A stretch of DNA of 64,000 nt from Miscanthus floridulus. Taxonomy: Eukaryota > Streptophyta > Magnoliopsida > Poales > Poaceae. The position numbers were made by a program, and so were the translations under genes. The DNA lies in contig NC_089581.1 in the NCBI RefSeq assembly GCF_019320115.1, positions 65,329,310-65,393,309 on the forward strand, read 5' to 3'. The notes under the pieces are model-generated. The model was not told the DNA's origin and did not search any database. It saw only the letters and a list, made by a program, of their open reading frames with translations. Every line of letters starts with the position of its first letter. The stretch's first letter is position 1. This document shows, in pieces, positions 1 through 11,070 of the stretch.

Positions 1-54
1 CTTCGTGTCGTTTTTTATGACAAGTTCAATGAGATCCTTCAACAAATCACCAAT

Positions 55-1878
55 TTGGCCAAGAGGATTGAAGATGTTGAACAACAACATCCTGAACCAT
101 GTCCTAGAGATGATGATGATGATCTCTCTGAGGAGGACGATGGCGACATGGAGGCTGAAGCCGAAGCTCAACGACGTGCTGAGGATGCATGTAACCGTAA
201 TCGGTTGAACTTTAACCGATGTGGTATGGGAGGTAACAACCAAGGTAATAATGATCCTTTCTCTAAAACCAAGTTTAAGATACCTCCTTTTTCTGGTTCT
301 GCTGATCCTGAAGCATATTTAGATTGGGAGATGGCTGTAGATCAAAAATTTAGCTCCCATCAAGTACCTGAAGAATATAGAGTTAAACTTGCTACTAGTG
401 AGTTTACTAGTTTTGCTCTTTTCTAGTGGAATGATATTTGCAATAATGCTAATGCTAATGCTCAAATACCTCAAACCTAGACTGTACTTAAATGATGAAT
501 GAACTCGAGATTTGTTCCTCCATACTATCAGCGTGATCTGCGATTAAAACTACAACGTTTAAATCAAGGTAGTGAAACTGTTGAGGAATATTATCAGGAG
601 CTTTTGATTGGTCTAGCATGTAGTAACATACAGGTGGATGAAATGGATAAGTGTTCTAGATTTTTTGGAGGTTTACATCATGAAATACAGGATGTTCTTG
701 ACTATAAAGAATGGACTAGATTTTCCCAATTATATCATTATGCTATTAAAGCTAAAAGGGAAGTATAGGGACGACAACCTAGGCGATCCATGACTCCATC
801 CATTCCTTCACGTCCAACCGAGGTGAGTAAATTTTCTAATGTGCAGACACCACCAGCGCCTGTAAAGAAGAGTTCTCCTATCACACCTTTTTCCAGTGGA
901 TCTGCTACACCTTCCTCTAGCAGCTCTTCTAAAGTTGTGTGCCACCGCTGCAAGGGCAAGGGACATATTGCTAAAGATTGCCCCAGCAAACGCACATATA
1001 TTGCTACTGATGATGGTGGGTATGCTAGTGCTAGTGATGAAGAGAATGAATTTACACTTGCAACTGATCTTTATGCAGATAAATTTGCGGATAGTGCTGA
1101 AGATCCTGATGAGGTAATTGATAGTGTGGCATGCACTGTAGACTACAAATCAATCCTTGTTCAGCGTGTTTTGAGTACACAAGTTGAGCCAGTAGACAAG
1201 CTACAACGCCATAATTTGTTTCAAATGTTCCTTATTGTCAATAATTTCCATGTTCGTGCTATAATTGATGGAGGAAGCAACAATAACTTGGTAAGTTCTG
1301 AGCTTGTCAAGACTCTTGGTTTATCTACACGTGCTCTTCTACATTCATACCATGTTCAGTGGTTCAATAATAGTGGTAAGGCAAAGGCAACACAATCTGC
1401 TCGTGTGCATTTTTCTATCAGGTCATACCATGATTATGCTGATTTTGATGTCGTGCCTATGCAAGCTTGTTCACTTTTGTTAGGCTGCCCTTAGCAATAT
1501 GATAATAATGTTGTACATTATGGTAGGCAAAATAGATATACTTTTATGTTTAAAGGAAAGACCATTGCTTTACTTCCTTTAACACCTGCTGAAATTATGC
1601 AATATGAAAAGGAACTTGCTAAAAAGAAAAATAAAGGCCTTGATAATGACTCTAGCAAACCATTAAATGAACCTTCAAGTAACATGAAAGAAGTTTTATT
1701 TGCTCTAAAATCTATTCTTGCTATTCATGATGAACCATGTTATGCTCTAACTTGTACATCGCCTGTATGTCCACTTGGTCCTACTCCTAGTGCTATGCCT
1801 CTTGTTGGTACTAACCTTTTACAGGAGAAGGAGGATGAATTTCCAATAGGGAAACCACCATGGCAGCCGCCTTTGTGA
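55..1878 (+). pseudogene. gag-pro: gag-protease remnant of a Ty3/gypsy retrotransposon
   Basis: The reading frame is collinear with gypsy gag but broken by stops near 424, 478, 495, 766 and 1492; most are TAG where the family has Trp. The capsid-like part (about 280-770) contains KIPPFSGSADPEAYLDWE and later RFVPPYYQRDLRLKLQ, both typical of gypsy gag. A single CCHC zinc knuckle (CHRCKGKGHIAKDC) lies at about 940-981. The protease-like segment contains AIIDGGSNNNLVS (about 1258-1296). The aspartate is kept, but the usual D-[ST]-G is D-G-G, so activity is doubtful. The piece after 1546 (MFKGKTIALLPLTPAEI) is the conserved linker that precedes reverse transcriptase in complete relatives. In a live element the product would build the virus-like particle; this copy is dead. 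Confidence 0.85.
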
Positions 1879-1976
1879 AGGATGGGGCGCCAAGATGAAT
1901 GTCTTCTTCCAGAACCATCGTTGTTGTCATCCAATAGAGGAGACGATCTACTTCAGTCGAGGACGACTTCAATTCA

Positions 1977-1988
1977 AGAAAGGGAGGA
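1977..1988 (+). other. polypurine tract
   Basis: The purine run AGAAAGGGAGGA lies immediately before the LTR start at TGATAAGG. This is the position of the plus-strand primer in LTR retrotransposons. Confidence 0.65.
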
Positions 1989-2828
1989 TGATAAGGACAT
2001 CACTACTTCATCGCATACAAGCCAAGGAGAGGAGGAGGTCCAGCATGGGCGTCCAATTCATCTTTTTCATGGTGGAAGCCCAGTCCAACTGAAGTTGGAG
2101 CCCATCTCGGGTTCTAGGACTAGTCTGCCTTAAACTGGTCACCCAGGACGCATCCGGACTCCATTTTCGATGATCCACATGTGGTTGGAAATCTAATTTG
2201 ATAAGGAAGCCAATCCAAGTGGTTTCACGTCAAAATACCTTCGGAATCAACAGGAATCGTCGAAACAAGTCAGCGTCTAGAATCTGCCAGGGTGCTACGA
2301 CACCGTCTTTTGGTCCGTTGGACCGTGTATCGTGTTTGGGCCCATTAGGGGCGCGTCCAGGGGGGTGAAGCCCAAGACTCTATAAATAGCAGCCGTCTCT
2401 CTTCTTAGGGTTTGGGTTTTGTTTAGTTCTTGATTTCCTCATGAAACAGACATCATTTTGCTGCAACTGTGTCGCCAAGGCTGCTTGCTGTGAACCAGGG
2501 CCCTAGTTCTTGGTCTTGTTCGCCTGTGGCGATTAGTCCTTTCGAATAAAGACTTGAACTCCTTCTCGTTATCTTAAGCCTCATATTTATTTGCAATTTC
2601 AGATTGCGTTCATTCCATTCTTGCTTGTGTTCTCGATTCGCTTACAGGAAAGCCTTCTCGGCGAGGTCAATCGCGTTCGCGTGGTTGATAACCAATGGAG
2701 CAGTGGTGTAATGGTTGTGGGGGTCCAAATCAGTCTTGGTTTGAAGCCTAGATCGTGAACATCGAGTCTCCACCAATCGACGCTATCATACCTTTCGAAA
2801 GATCGGGCCTAGTCTACATCAGTATCCA
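1989..2828 (+). repeat. 3' LTR of the gypsy deletion derivative
   Basis: The LTR starts TGATAAGGACATCAC after the polypurine tract. It contains a TATA box (TATAAATAG, about 2380-2388) and a polyadenylation-type signal (GAATAAAG, about 2546). Its right half (about 2400-2828) aligns by eye with the reverse complement of 27435-27880, and its first bases match the reverse complement of the 28250-28265 end. The exact 3' boundary is uncertain by about 10 bp because both copies share TATCC beyond the first CA dinucleotide. Confidence 0.75.
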
Positions 2829-3699
2829 TAGCCTCATGTTTCATGTAGATTTCGATATAACAACGTGTGGATTACCAATGCATCAATGAGAGGTTTTTTA
2901 GATACTAATGGGAATGTAAAACATGACATAGATAGGTGACACCTAAATAAGTGGATTTTATTAAGATATGACTATATAAGTCAATTTTAGCTTCCTCCAA
3001 AATTCATAAACCAATCGGTATAATATGACTATTAGGAGCAATGAAGAATTTGGTTATTCCTCTTGCACATGAGCAATACTGACAATGTATTGCCGAACAA
3101 TGTTCTTACTCTTAAGCTTCCCTAGTTCAATGAGTTACTATTACCACTTACCACATGCCAAATTTACTTAAATGTATAGGCAACCATGGCATGGTATGTA
3201 GTGCATGTTGGTCACATGCCTGGGATTTATCAAACCTAGGAAGATTGTTATGCTCAAGTCAATCGCTACCCTAGTAATTTGCACAAAAAGTACACACATA
3301 GAAGCTGAAGCTTTGAGGGCCTACTATAGTCATCCGGCCTACCTTGCAAACCATGGGCAATCGGCCTACTATGGTCCAATGAATGCAAACCATGGCCATC
3401 TGCTGGCACTGGAGATTGAAGAGAAGCCACCCATCGAAGATGTGAAGATTAGGAGAATTGCTCCTTGGTCTTAGAAAGATGTCATCCTTTTATTTATGGC
3501 TATGACCATTGCTTTTCTTATTTGGAAGTTGATGTAGGCTTAGTTTCGTAGAATAGTAGGTGGACTTTGTTGTATGTGGTCAATCAAACAACGAATTTGT
3601 TCTAGGTGAACATATGCTTTATTTGACTTTGTTGTATGTGGACTTATTATTAGACTTTGCATTAAACATATTATATATATATGAACATATGCTATTAGT
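2829..3699. other. AT-rich stretch without recognisable gene
   Basis: There is one open frame (3205-3474, 89 codons, with repeated tyrosine/histidine-rich wording such as AYYSHPAYLANHGQ and AYYGPMNANHGH). I do not recognise it. It may be the 5' part of the CACTA element or unrelated sequence. I found no CACTA 5' terminus here. Confidence 0.4.
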
Positions 3700-4031
3700 A
3701 GTTGTCCGCATCCAAAACTTACCACGATCGTCTCATAGCCATGACTCATCATCGCCTGTTACCCCATCGCCGAAGAACAGATCGACAACAAGAAGCAGCT
3801 GATATTGCTAGGACGGGAGAACCACATGATCTGACAAATGGTGATGGTGTCAATCAGGACGGTGAGAACGAGCAGCCATGGACCCCGTCTGGCCTGCTCG
3901 ATCTGGGTCAAGATGACCAAGATGGCTAGGTAACTTTGGTATCATGTGACTATGTAGCCACACACACTAATCAATTGAGAGCGTCATAGCTTAAATGGTG
4001 TCTCTAGCAGAAGGCCAGATCCAAGCGAGGC

Positions 4032-7000
4032 GTGTCAAAGATTCCTGTTGGTAGGAATGCACACTGGCACATTACTGAGTTCGATGAATTTGGGGATCCA
4101 CTCTCACCGCCTATAGCTTTGACCAAATACAAGACTATCATTGGGTTACTTGTTAGGGACTTTATCCCGATTAGGTACAGGAAGTGGATTGGGAAAGATG
4201 ATGACCCGTGGAGGGTTCCTGAAAGTGAGAAGGATTACATACGGGATGTCAAAATCCTAGAGTATTTCACTTTCCCAAGGGAGTATGATAGGGAGTTTGT
4301 CAAGAAAAAAACAAAAGAAATCATGGGGACATGCTTTAAGAATTTCAAGGGGACATTGTACAAGAATTTTGTCCTCCAAAATAAAGAGCTAGATTTCGAT
4401 ATTGGACAGTTTAGCAAGCAGAAGGACTTCTGGCAGGATTTTAAGAAATACAGGTTATCCAAGGAGTACTTAGAACTGAGCATGAAGAATAAGAAGAACT
4501 CGTAGAAAGTGATGAATCCTCATCATCTAGGCTCTCATGGCTACACCAAAAAGATGCCAGAATTTGAAGCAGAACTTCAAAAGATGGATCGCCTTGCTGA
4601 GGAAGGAGTTTAGGTTGAGACCACCAATTGGGAGCCTAGATCGGTAATATATTGTATGGGGAGGAAAGTACAGCACACTGAGAATGGGAGCTTTAGCTCC
4701 ACAAATGAACCCATGAGTGAACTCATCCATAGGATCTCCTAGGTAACTAAGGAGGTGAGGCAAGGGACTCACACTTCTAATAGGGAGAAAGACGTGCTCA
4801 CCCAACCACTCGAAACCAAGGAGCACCCTAGTCGCACTAGAGGAACCGGTGTTGTTCCTTGGAAACTAGCATTCCCCCAAGAATCTAACACTTATCGAAG
4901 CCGCTCGAGGGGTAGAGCAGAACAGAGGCAGAGTATTTGAGGCGACTAAAAGAGATGGAAGACAGAATAGAAGCACGGATTGAGGCGACTGTTGAAGCAT
5001 GAGTCGAGCAAATTTTGTTGTCCAAGGGCTCAGGAGTACCACAAAACCCTACTCCTACTGCCTTTAGCCCACAGTTTAGGGGTCGCAGCAGCTACGGATC
5101 GACCCCGCTCGATGAAGAAGAGAGAATGTGCCTCATCCGGTGGACGGCATCACTGAACCCATCAATGTCAAGTTGTACATCCATCAGGAATGGACAAAGG
5201 ACAAGATGGTGCTTCGCCAGGCCTGGCCTGCGGGAGACAGGACAATTAACGGCCACCCAATTCCATAGGGGTATGCTTGTGTCACCATTGATAGAATACT
5301 TGATAAGAAGTATAACAAGATACTCATTGAGTACCCCATAGCGGAAGACTAGCCAAAACTTGGTCAAAACAAGGGCTCTCAAGTGGCCTGGCACAAGAGC
5401 TTCATTAAGCTTGACCATCAGTTGTCCTCTAATGATGAGGACGACTGCGAGTCTTCACCCACCCACGATGATCACTTACCATCTCCCAATAGAGATCACT
5501 CCCCTCCTCATTCGGAGCCTTCACCCCTAAGAAGATAGAGGTCTCCTTCTATTCCTCCTCATCCGACTCCATCTTCATCAGCCCTGAGAAAAGAGACTCC
5601 TCCTCCTCCATCTTCATTAGTGCTAGGAAAATAGAATTCTCGTTGTCATCCTCCTCCTCCTCCACCTCAGCCCAAAACATGATGAAGGACATCCTCACAG
5701 TCATAGAAAAGGTCCTTGGATTCGGTCACTAATGCTCCCAAAGTGGACCAATAAAAAAGAAAAAGGTCATTCAGTGGCAGCATTACCACCTTGATGAAAG
5801 AAAAGTTTACAGCACACATCTCGAAGGAAGATTATGTTAGTTTCTTCAATCTCTGTGCCTCACTGCCTTCGTATTTGTTGAAGTCCGAATTCAAAAGGCA
5901 AACACAGAATAAATATGCTACAACAAGAGATGGAGAAATACACAATAAAGATTTAAGGAACATACAGAAGTACATCGAAGACAACCCAGGATTAACCATG
6001 GAAGAGGCTGTGAACATCTATTATGATGTACAAGGGACAGGAACACCGGCAATGAAGTATGAAAGGGGCAATCTTTTGGTTCCTGATCATGAGTATAAAA
6101 ATCTGACAACATATATGTGCCAGTTACATGAATATTACATGGCACAAACAACAGAGACGATCGACTTTGGTTTTGAGGTTATTATCCGTTCGCCACATGT
6201 TTTCCATTATCCTGAAGAAGAGAAGTTCGATGTCGAGTGGGAGTGTTTGTTCCAGCTATACCAGAAACGCTCTCTCGATGTTCAAATGTTGACGTTGTGG
6301 ACTATGTACGTACCCTACATGCATGATATTACAATTAACTACTCTCTTGAGACACAAATTGTTAACTTTTAAGCACTTCCCATGATTTTATGTAGGTGTA
6401 TAATAAAATTTTGCATTCTAAAAAGCAAATGGGATTACATAGGCTTCTTGGACCCCTTGCGAGTCAATGAGAGGACATGTCTAGGCCTCCATGGATGTGA
6501 CATGGAAGACCTAAAACAGAGATTGATTGCTGTTTTCGATGAATACACGATGAAGAACAAAACCCACATACTTCTAGCCTACAACTACGAGCAGCAACAT
6601 TTTGTCTTCATTTGTGTCAATCTTGCTAAAAATCTGATTGAGGTGTGGGACTCAAAGAAAAAACCATTTCATCATCTGGATGCACTGGTGGCAGTGCTGA
6701 ATTAGTAAGCGATCCTAATAACATATTATTTTCTAATCACACATACCGCTTTCTAATATTTCTCCCTTTAATGTTGCTCAGTGTCCGAAGAAGACATATC
6801 GATGGGATACAGGTCCCATTCAAGGTTGTTGAAATGGAGGGGAAGTACCTATCACAGCCGGCGAGAAACAATGAATGCGGGTTTTATGTAATGTAGGCAA
6901 TGCTTCGCTATATCGGTGGGAAATCGAAAGAAGCCGATAAGTTGGTGTGTATAATCCCCATTTCATTTATGTCTGTTAATAATTCAACAAAATGATTTAC

Positions 7001-7177
7001 TATTCCTCTTTGGATATCATCTTTTTTGAACGACAGCGTAAGCAATATAACCACGAAAGGCTGTTAGACATGGAGATCGTCGCACTGCAATTGGAGCTGG
7101 CAAAATTCATCTTAGCCGAGGTATTGGAAAAAGATGGAGTATTTTTCATTGCACAATCCGTGAAGTACAAGGACTAG
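4032..7177 (+). pseudogene. CACTA-associated protein: Transposase_24 + DUF8039 + Ulp1-type cysteine protease
   Basis: Three blocks follow one another. The Ptta/En/Spm (Transposase_24) block at 4032-4740 includes HWHITEFDEFGDPLSPP, LYKNFVLQNKELDF and HHLGSHGYTKKMPEFE. A DUF8039-like block at about 5130-5420 includes DGITEPINVKLYI and GHPIP-stop-GYACVTID. A C48/Ulp1 block at 5791-6900 includes DYIGFLDPLRVNE, QQHFVFICVNL, EVWDSKKKP and QPARNNECGFYVM. The Ulp1 catalytic set His-Asp-Gln-Cys is still visible. Likely introns split the protease: GTACGT near 6305 with acceptor AG near 6395, and GTAAGC near 6707 with acceptor CAG near 6781. The frame is broken by TAG at about 4503, 4610, 4738, 5269, 5350 and 6894, plus TGA at about 4938. 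Ulp1 family members cleave SUMO-like modifiers; their role in CACTA elements is not established. The gene is a decayed copy. Confidence 0.8.
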
Positions 7178-7429
7178 TATGGCCCAGAGCAGCTCGCCAG
7201 ATTATTGTAAGAAGTCCGAGAAGCATTGCACAATCTATGAAGTCCGAGAACATTTATTTTTTATTTTGAGGGCTCGAGATCCGGATAAGAACATTTGAAT
7301 TGTAACCGTAACATTTATAATGTTTAATATTGATGGACATGTCGTCTACATAGCGTATATAAAGCAAAACCTAATTTCATGAAAAAAATAAATTAAAATA
7401 AATTATAAAATAATAAAATGCGAACGGGC
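7178..7429. other. 3' flank of the CACTA gene
   Basis: AT-rich sequence between the last coding block and the subterminal repeats. A duplicated phrase (AAGTCCGAGAA with GCACAATC) occurs at about 7152-7250. No gene is visible. Confidence 0.4.
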
Positions 7430-7886
7430 CCTCACTGTCGGTTAGCAACAAACCGACAGCGTTGTTGTAACCATCACTACCGATTAGCAACAAACTAGAA
7501 TTGTTATCGTAACCATCACTACCGGTTAGCAACAAACCAACAGTGTTGGCTTGCTCAACAATGCCGGCTTGAGCCATGAACCGGCAGTGATGGTTATGAA
7601 AACACTGTTGGTTTGAGCCATGAACCGATAGTGTAGGCTTGCTCCACACTGCTGGCTTGAGCCAAGAACCGACACTCTTGATGCAACCTTCACTGTCGGT
7701 TAGGACTATAAACCGATAGTGTTATTTAACTGGACACTGCCGGGTGGACCTAGGAATCGACACTATTGCCTATAGATCAGTGTCGGTGGTCAAGCCCCCA
7801 TCACTGCCGGTATGCCATTGTCGGTTCAAAATCCGGCAGTGAAAGGGGTTTTTGAACCGACAGTGATGTCCATATCTGGGGTAGTG
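7430..7886 (+). repeat. CACTA 3' subterminal repeats and terminus
   Basis: About ten direct and inverted copies of a short motif (CACTGTCGGTT / AACCGACAGTG, with variants such as CACTACCGGTT) occur at 30-60 bp intervals, often as palindromic pairs around AGCAACAA. The last copies (GTTCAAAATCCGGCAGTG, TTTGAACCGACAGTGATG) lead into the terminal TAGTG at 7882-7886. Such arrays are the transposase-binding sites of CACTA elements. Confidence 0.85.
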
Positions 7887-8010
7887 GTACTCACTTATAT
7901 ATGCATTAAGAAATAAGGAATGGATATTCATGGAGTCTGAATCTCATTGAAGCTAATGATTTAGTCTTTCTACCATAGTATTAATTATATAATGATGTTT
8001 TTGATAAACA

Positions 8011-8040
8011 TGTGCGTGCCGCACGTGCATATTTGCTAGT
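8011..8040 (+). mobile_element. candidate Helitron 3' terminus
   Basis: A short palindrome, CGTGC-C-GCACG (8015-8025), is followed after 10 bases by CTAG and then T (8036-8040). A GC hairpin about 10 bases before CTRR|T is the Helitron 3' signature, and grass Helitron ends read very similarly. The 5' end (TC...) was not located, so the extent is unknown. Confidence 0.45.
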
Positions 8041-8072
8041 AAGTTTATAAGCATAAATAATATAATATAAAG

Positions 8073-9276
8073 TGTTGGGTCCATAAACCTGGGGTCCCTT
8101 AGGGATCGGCTTCTGTGCCAAGGCTCGGCCCAAAAGTCTTAAAACAACAGGGCAGGGGGCGGTCCAGCAACCGATCGGAAGGCCAGGCCCAAGAAGAGCA
8201 ACGCCCGCTCGTCGACTACTTCGGCCCACCTATCCGACCGGATCGCTCGATTCAGGCTCCAGCCGGCCTCCTATCGGAAGGCCTACCCTAGCCCTACTTT
8301 TGACTCTGACCCCACGACCGGGGCTCATGGAAACCCTGCTCACCGCTCTTCTCCGACCGACGCACTCAGAGCCGACTGGAGCCATCCGACCGGGGGCGCC
8401 CCGTTCGGTAGGAACCAGAAGACGTGTGGAGAAAGGCAAGGCAAGGCTCACAAGTCAAAACTAATGTACCAGGGACCATACCCTACACGAAACAGTACTC
8501 TGTAGCCACCATGACACAAATAGTATTATAGGCGCCGACATCTCCCCCTACAGTATTGTAGGGGCCGCTAAAACTCCCATACGGTAAGCCCCCGTGTGTC
8601 TCTAGACATCGATCGCGATATGGGCACCAGGATTTGCCGTACCGGGTGAACATAGCACGACTCCTCACATGCCACTCAAATAGTATTTGTAGGTACCGGC
8701 GTCCATCCTTCCTGAAGAAGATAGCATGACCTCCCGTGCGCATCTGACATTCTACAGCGATATCAACAATGTTGGGAGCGCCTACCATTATCCAATCCTC
8801 ATCAGCGTGGGCAGCAAGGCTTAAAGACATCCATACCCTCTCCCTCTCACCTGTAGAGCCAACCCCTTCATCTATAAAAGAGGATGCGCTCCCTCTGATA
8901 AGGGGATGGATGGAAGGAGGCCAAAGTTCCTGAGGTCGACTTCTTCAAGTTCATACTCACTAGATCGATAGCTCACAACCCCTCAAGCACATGCTTGGAC
9001 TTCTAGCTCATAGCGGAGTCCAGTCGCCCTCGGCCCTTCCGATCGGACCTGACCGAGCCTCTTGAACACCCCTCCTTTCTCCTTATCGTTTGTAACCCCA
9101 CTACAGACTTTGAGCACCTAGGCTCAGGAATAAAGTCACCGACCGACCCAAACTGGACGTAGGGTACATTGCCTGAACTAGTATAAATCCTGTGTCATTG
9201 AGTGCTAGGCCACCTCCGATCACAACGTACAGCAAAACTACAAATATTTACTAGTTGGTCACTTTTTGTACCGACA
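8073..9276 (+). repeat. 5' LTR of G1
   Basis: The LTR runs from TGTTGGGTCC to ACCGACA. A TATA box (TATAAAAG) is at 8873-8880 and a polyadenylation-type AATAAA at about 9130. It pairs with 17446-18650; the two copies differ mostly by C/T or G/A changes (start TGTTGGGTCC against TATCGAGTCC). Open frames inside it on either strand have no coding support. Confidence 0.93.
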
Positions 9277-9278
9277 GT

Positions 9279-9296
9279 TGGCGCCGTCCGTGGGGA
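9279..9296 (+). other. primer-binding site of G1
   Basis: TGGCGCCGTCCGTGGGGA follows the LTR after two bases. Its first nine bases are complementary to the 3' end of plant tRNA-Asp, with partial agreement beyond that. Confidence 0.75.
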
Positions 9297-9352
9297 AGAC
9301 GTTGTACGTTCAACACTTTTTGGTCACCCTCGTTGTGGCGGGCTCGGGCGAT

Positions 9353-10945
9353 ATGATTCGCTTCGGCTCGCTGGAGTTTCCCGCACACTCGCCCACCTGG
9401 ATGTGGGTTCCACCCGTCTTCGAGCCATCCCAGGCCTTCCTCTTCGGAAGCCTAGACTTCGTCGCTGACCGACTTGGCGTACTCCACCTCCGTGAGAAGG
9501 CTCGTGACCCGGCACCCATCGGAGGAATGTCCTCCATCGACTCTAGGACACGCGACTTCGACGACACGGCATCTGCACTTCATTCCGAGCAAACTCTCTG
9601 CTCAAACCCTGCTGTGAGTAATATACACGCTGTTATGTACTAACTATTCTCTATCTTCCGCCAATTACCTGGTAGAACCCCGTTGTCCCTAACGCAACCA
9701 CTGTAAGCCCAGTTCCCTTACGGCCTCGTGTCTTCCATGAACGCATATGCCTGGGGGCTCCAAAGGATGCTCGCACCACCCCCTCTCGCATCCGAATTCA
9801 TGGGAATGGCAAGCTATGCTCCCACCTATTTCTTCAACCTCATGGATGACGATGGCGAGAGTGACGGCTCCAGCATCGGCGACATGGCACCTAGCCACCA
9901 TCTATCCCGGGAGTGCGCCATGGTGGACCCTCCGAGACACCCACCGACGAAAGCAGAGTTCTCACAAACTCACGCCCCTCTGGCTCCTCATGCAGAGCCC
10001 CCCGAGCTCACACGTGAGCACAGGGAGGAACTGCGACAATGATGGCTGCATGAGCCACCGACTACACCAGCATGCTCGGCGCACCATACTGCTCCCCGTG
10101 CACATAGACTGGGGAACAACGCTTGGGGTCGCGTCCGTTAGCCCTAGTGCAACGTCCTGGTTCAGGGGACTAATCCCCCATAGTTCACTCGGGCCAGTCA
10201 GAACGTTGCCGCCACGATAATGCTCCTGTGCGACCTGCCTAAGCCGAATGACCCTCACGAACGGGCGATCCACCAGAACCTCCGAGCACTACTGGAAACT
10301 GCCTCTGTTCAACAGGCGGAGTGCTCCGTATCACGACGCCGACTTGCGACCTCGCTCCTCGTCTGGGGAACAGGGATGCAGCAGATGGGGCACTACACCC
10401 TATCACCGCAACAACCACAGAGTGCGGCATAGGAATCCACAATGGCACCTCACCTCGACTTGACGACCGCCCTATGTCAACCACCTATCTATGAGCGGCT
10501 CAGGCCGAACCAAGACATGCGCAGTATCGATTGGAGTCCTAGCCCCGACCGCCTAGGACCACAGACCTTTGTCCAACTGTTCTAGCAAGCGCCATTCCCA
10601 CCGCGCTTCAACGGAGGCTGCGACAAAGGTAAGGCCAAGCGCCAGGATCGAGATGAGGGCCCCTCCACATAGAGGGGAAGAAAGAATAGAAAGGATCGCC
10701 GCCAACTAGCTAACTTTGCGTCGGTCGCCGTAGCCGATCATGCGATCACGCAGCCCTAGCAAGACCCTCCGGGCCACTTCCATGATCTCATGGAGAGCCC
10801 ATGCACCAACCACAACTACCCCGTCAAACACCTCTACAAGGACTGCCAGCTCCTCAAGCGCCTGCTGAGGTAGCTGGCAGGCCAAAGGAAGAAAAAGGCG
10901 AGGAAGCAGCAACCAAAGAAGGGGGCGCAGTAGGCAAGGATCCAG
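9353..10945 (+). pseudogene. gag: truncated gag of G1 (N- and C-terminal parts only)
   Basis: Recognisable pieces, in several frames, are an N-terminal segment (about 9728-10042, including SRECAMVDPP), a segment WSPSPDRLGPQTF (about 10530-10570) ending in PFPPRF, and a C-terminal basic region with the degenerate knuckle CTNHNYPVKHLYKDC (about 10800-10850). In complete relatives a capsid core of a few hundred residues lies between PPRF and the basic region. Here PFPPRF is followed at once by NGGCDKGKAKRQDRDEG (about 10605-10655), so I infer an internal deletion. The C-terminal part is one frame interrupted by TAG at about 10582, 10670, 10757, 10870 and 10931, then TGA at about 10957. Confidence 0.7.
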
Positions 10946-10962
10946 ACGACTGAAGGATGAAG

Positions 10963-11070
10963 TGATCCGACTAGACGCCTACCAACTGAAGGACAACAAT
11001 GATGATGCTCTCTCCGAGCACCTTGGAACAGCTATGTCATTTCTTCTTTTCCTAAGTTTCAGTCTTACCT
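10963..11070 (+). pseudogene. last codons of pol fused behind gag in G1
   Basis: VIRLDAYQLKDNND and the codons after it correspond to VIRSGAYRLKDDND at the end of the G2 polyprotein (about 63340-63300, minus strand), which in G2 follows integrase. Finding it directly behind the gag C-terminus places a pol deletion junction at about 10955. The sequence after it (about 11080-11150, a GGGGGCTCC-rich segment) matches the corresponding post-pol segment of G2. Confidence 0.7.

Larger units (their letters stand above)
1..2828 (+). mobile_element. Ty3/gypsy element, internal-deletion derivative (5' end outside window)
   Basis: The order is capsid-type gag, CCHC knuckle, retropepsin-like segment, the last codons of pol, polypurine tract and 3' LTR. 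Reverse transcriptase, RNase H and integrase are absent. The segment after the protease (to about 1850) runs directly into a short stretch (DDLLQSRTTSIQE, near 1945-1983) that resembles the C-terminus of gypsy polyproteins just before the LTR. I infer a pol deletion at roughly 1840-1870. The 5' LTR lies upstream of the window. A solo LTR of a related family is at 27435-28265. Confidence 0.8.
3700..7886 (+). mobile_element. CACTA (En/Spm superfamily) DNA transposon, 5'-truncated
   Basis: It holds a plant CACTA-associated gene (4032-7177) followed by a subterminal repeat block and a terminus reading ...CATATCTGGGGTAGTG. TAGTG is the inverse of CACTA, so the 3' end is at 7886, followed by GTA as the likely 3-bp target duplication. 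No matching 5' end (CACTACCCC...) or left subterminal repeats are visible upstream, and no TNP2-type transposase is present. This is therefore a truncated, non-autonomous copy. The left limit is only a guess. Confidence 0.75.

Noticed and set aside
3205..3474. 89-codon ORF with AYYSHPAYLANHG-like repeats
   Set aside because: I recognise no family, it has no initiation context or splice evidence, and it could equally be CACTA 5' sequence.
4503..6894. Stop-codon readthrough or reassignment as an explanation for the many TAG codons
   Set aside because: The TAGs occur in unrelated transposon families, together with TGA and frameshifts, and fit C-to-T decay. Nothing points to recoding.
7430..7886. 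Regularly spaced repeats that might suggest a CRISPR array
   Set aside because: Units are short, degenerate, in both orientations, and end at TAGTG. They are CACTA subterminal repeats in a plant genome.
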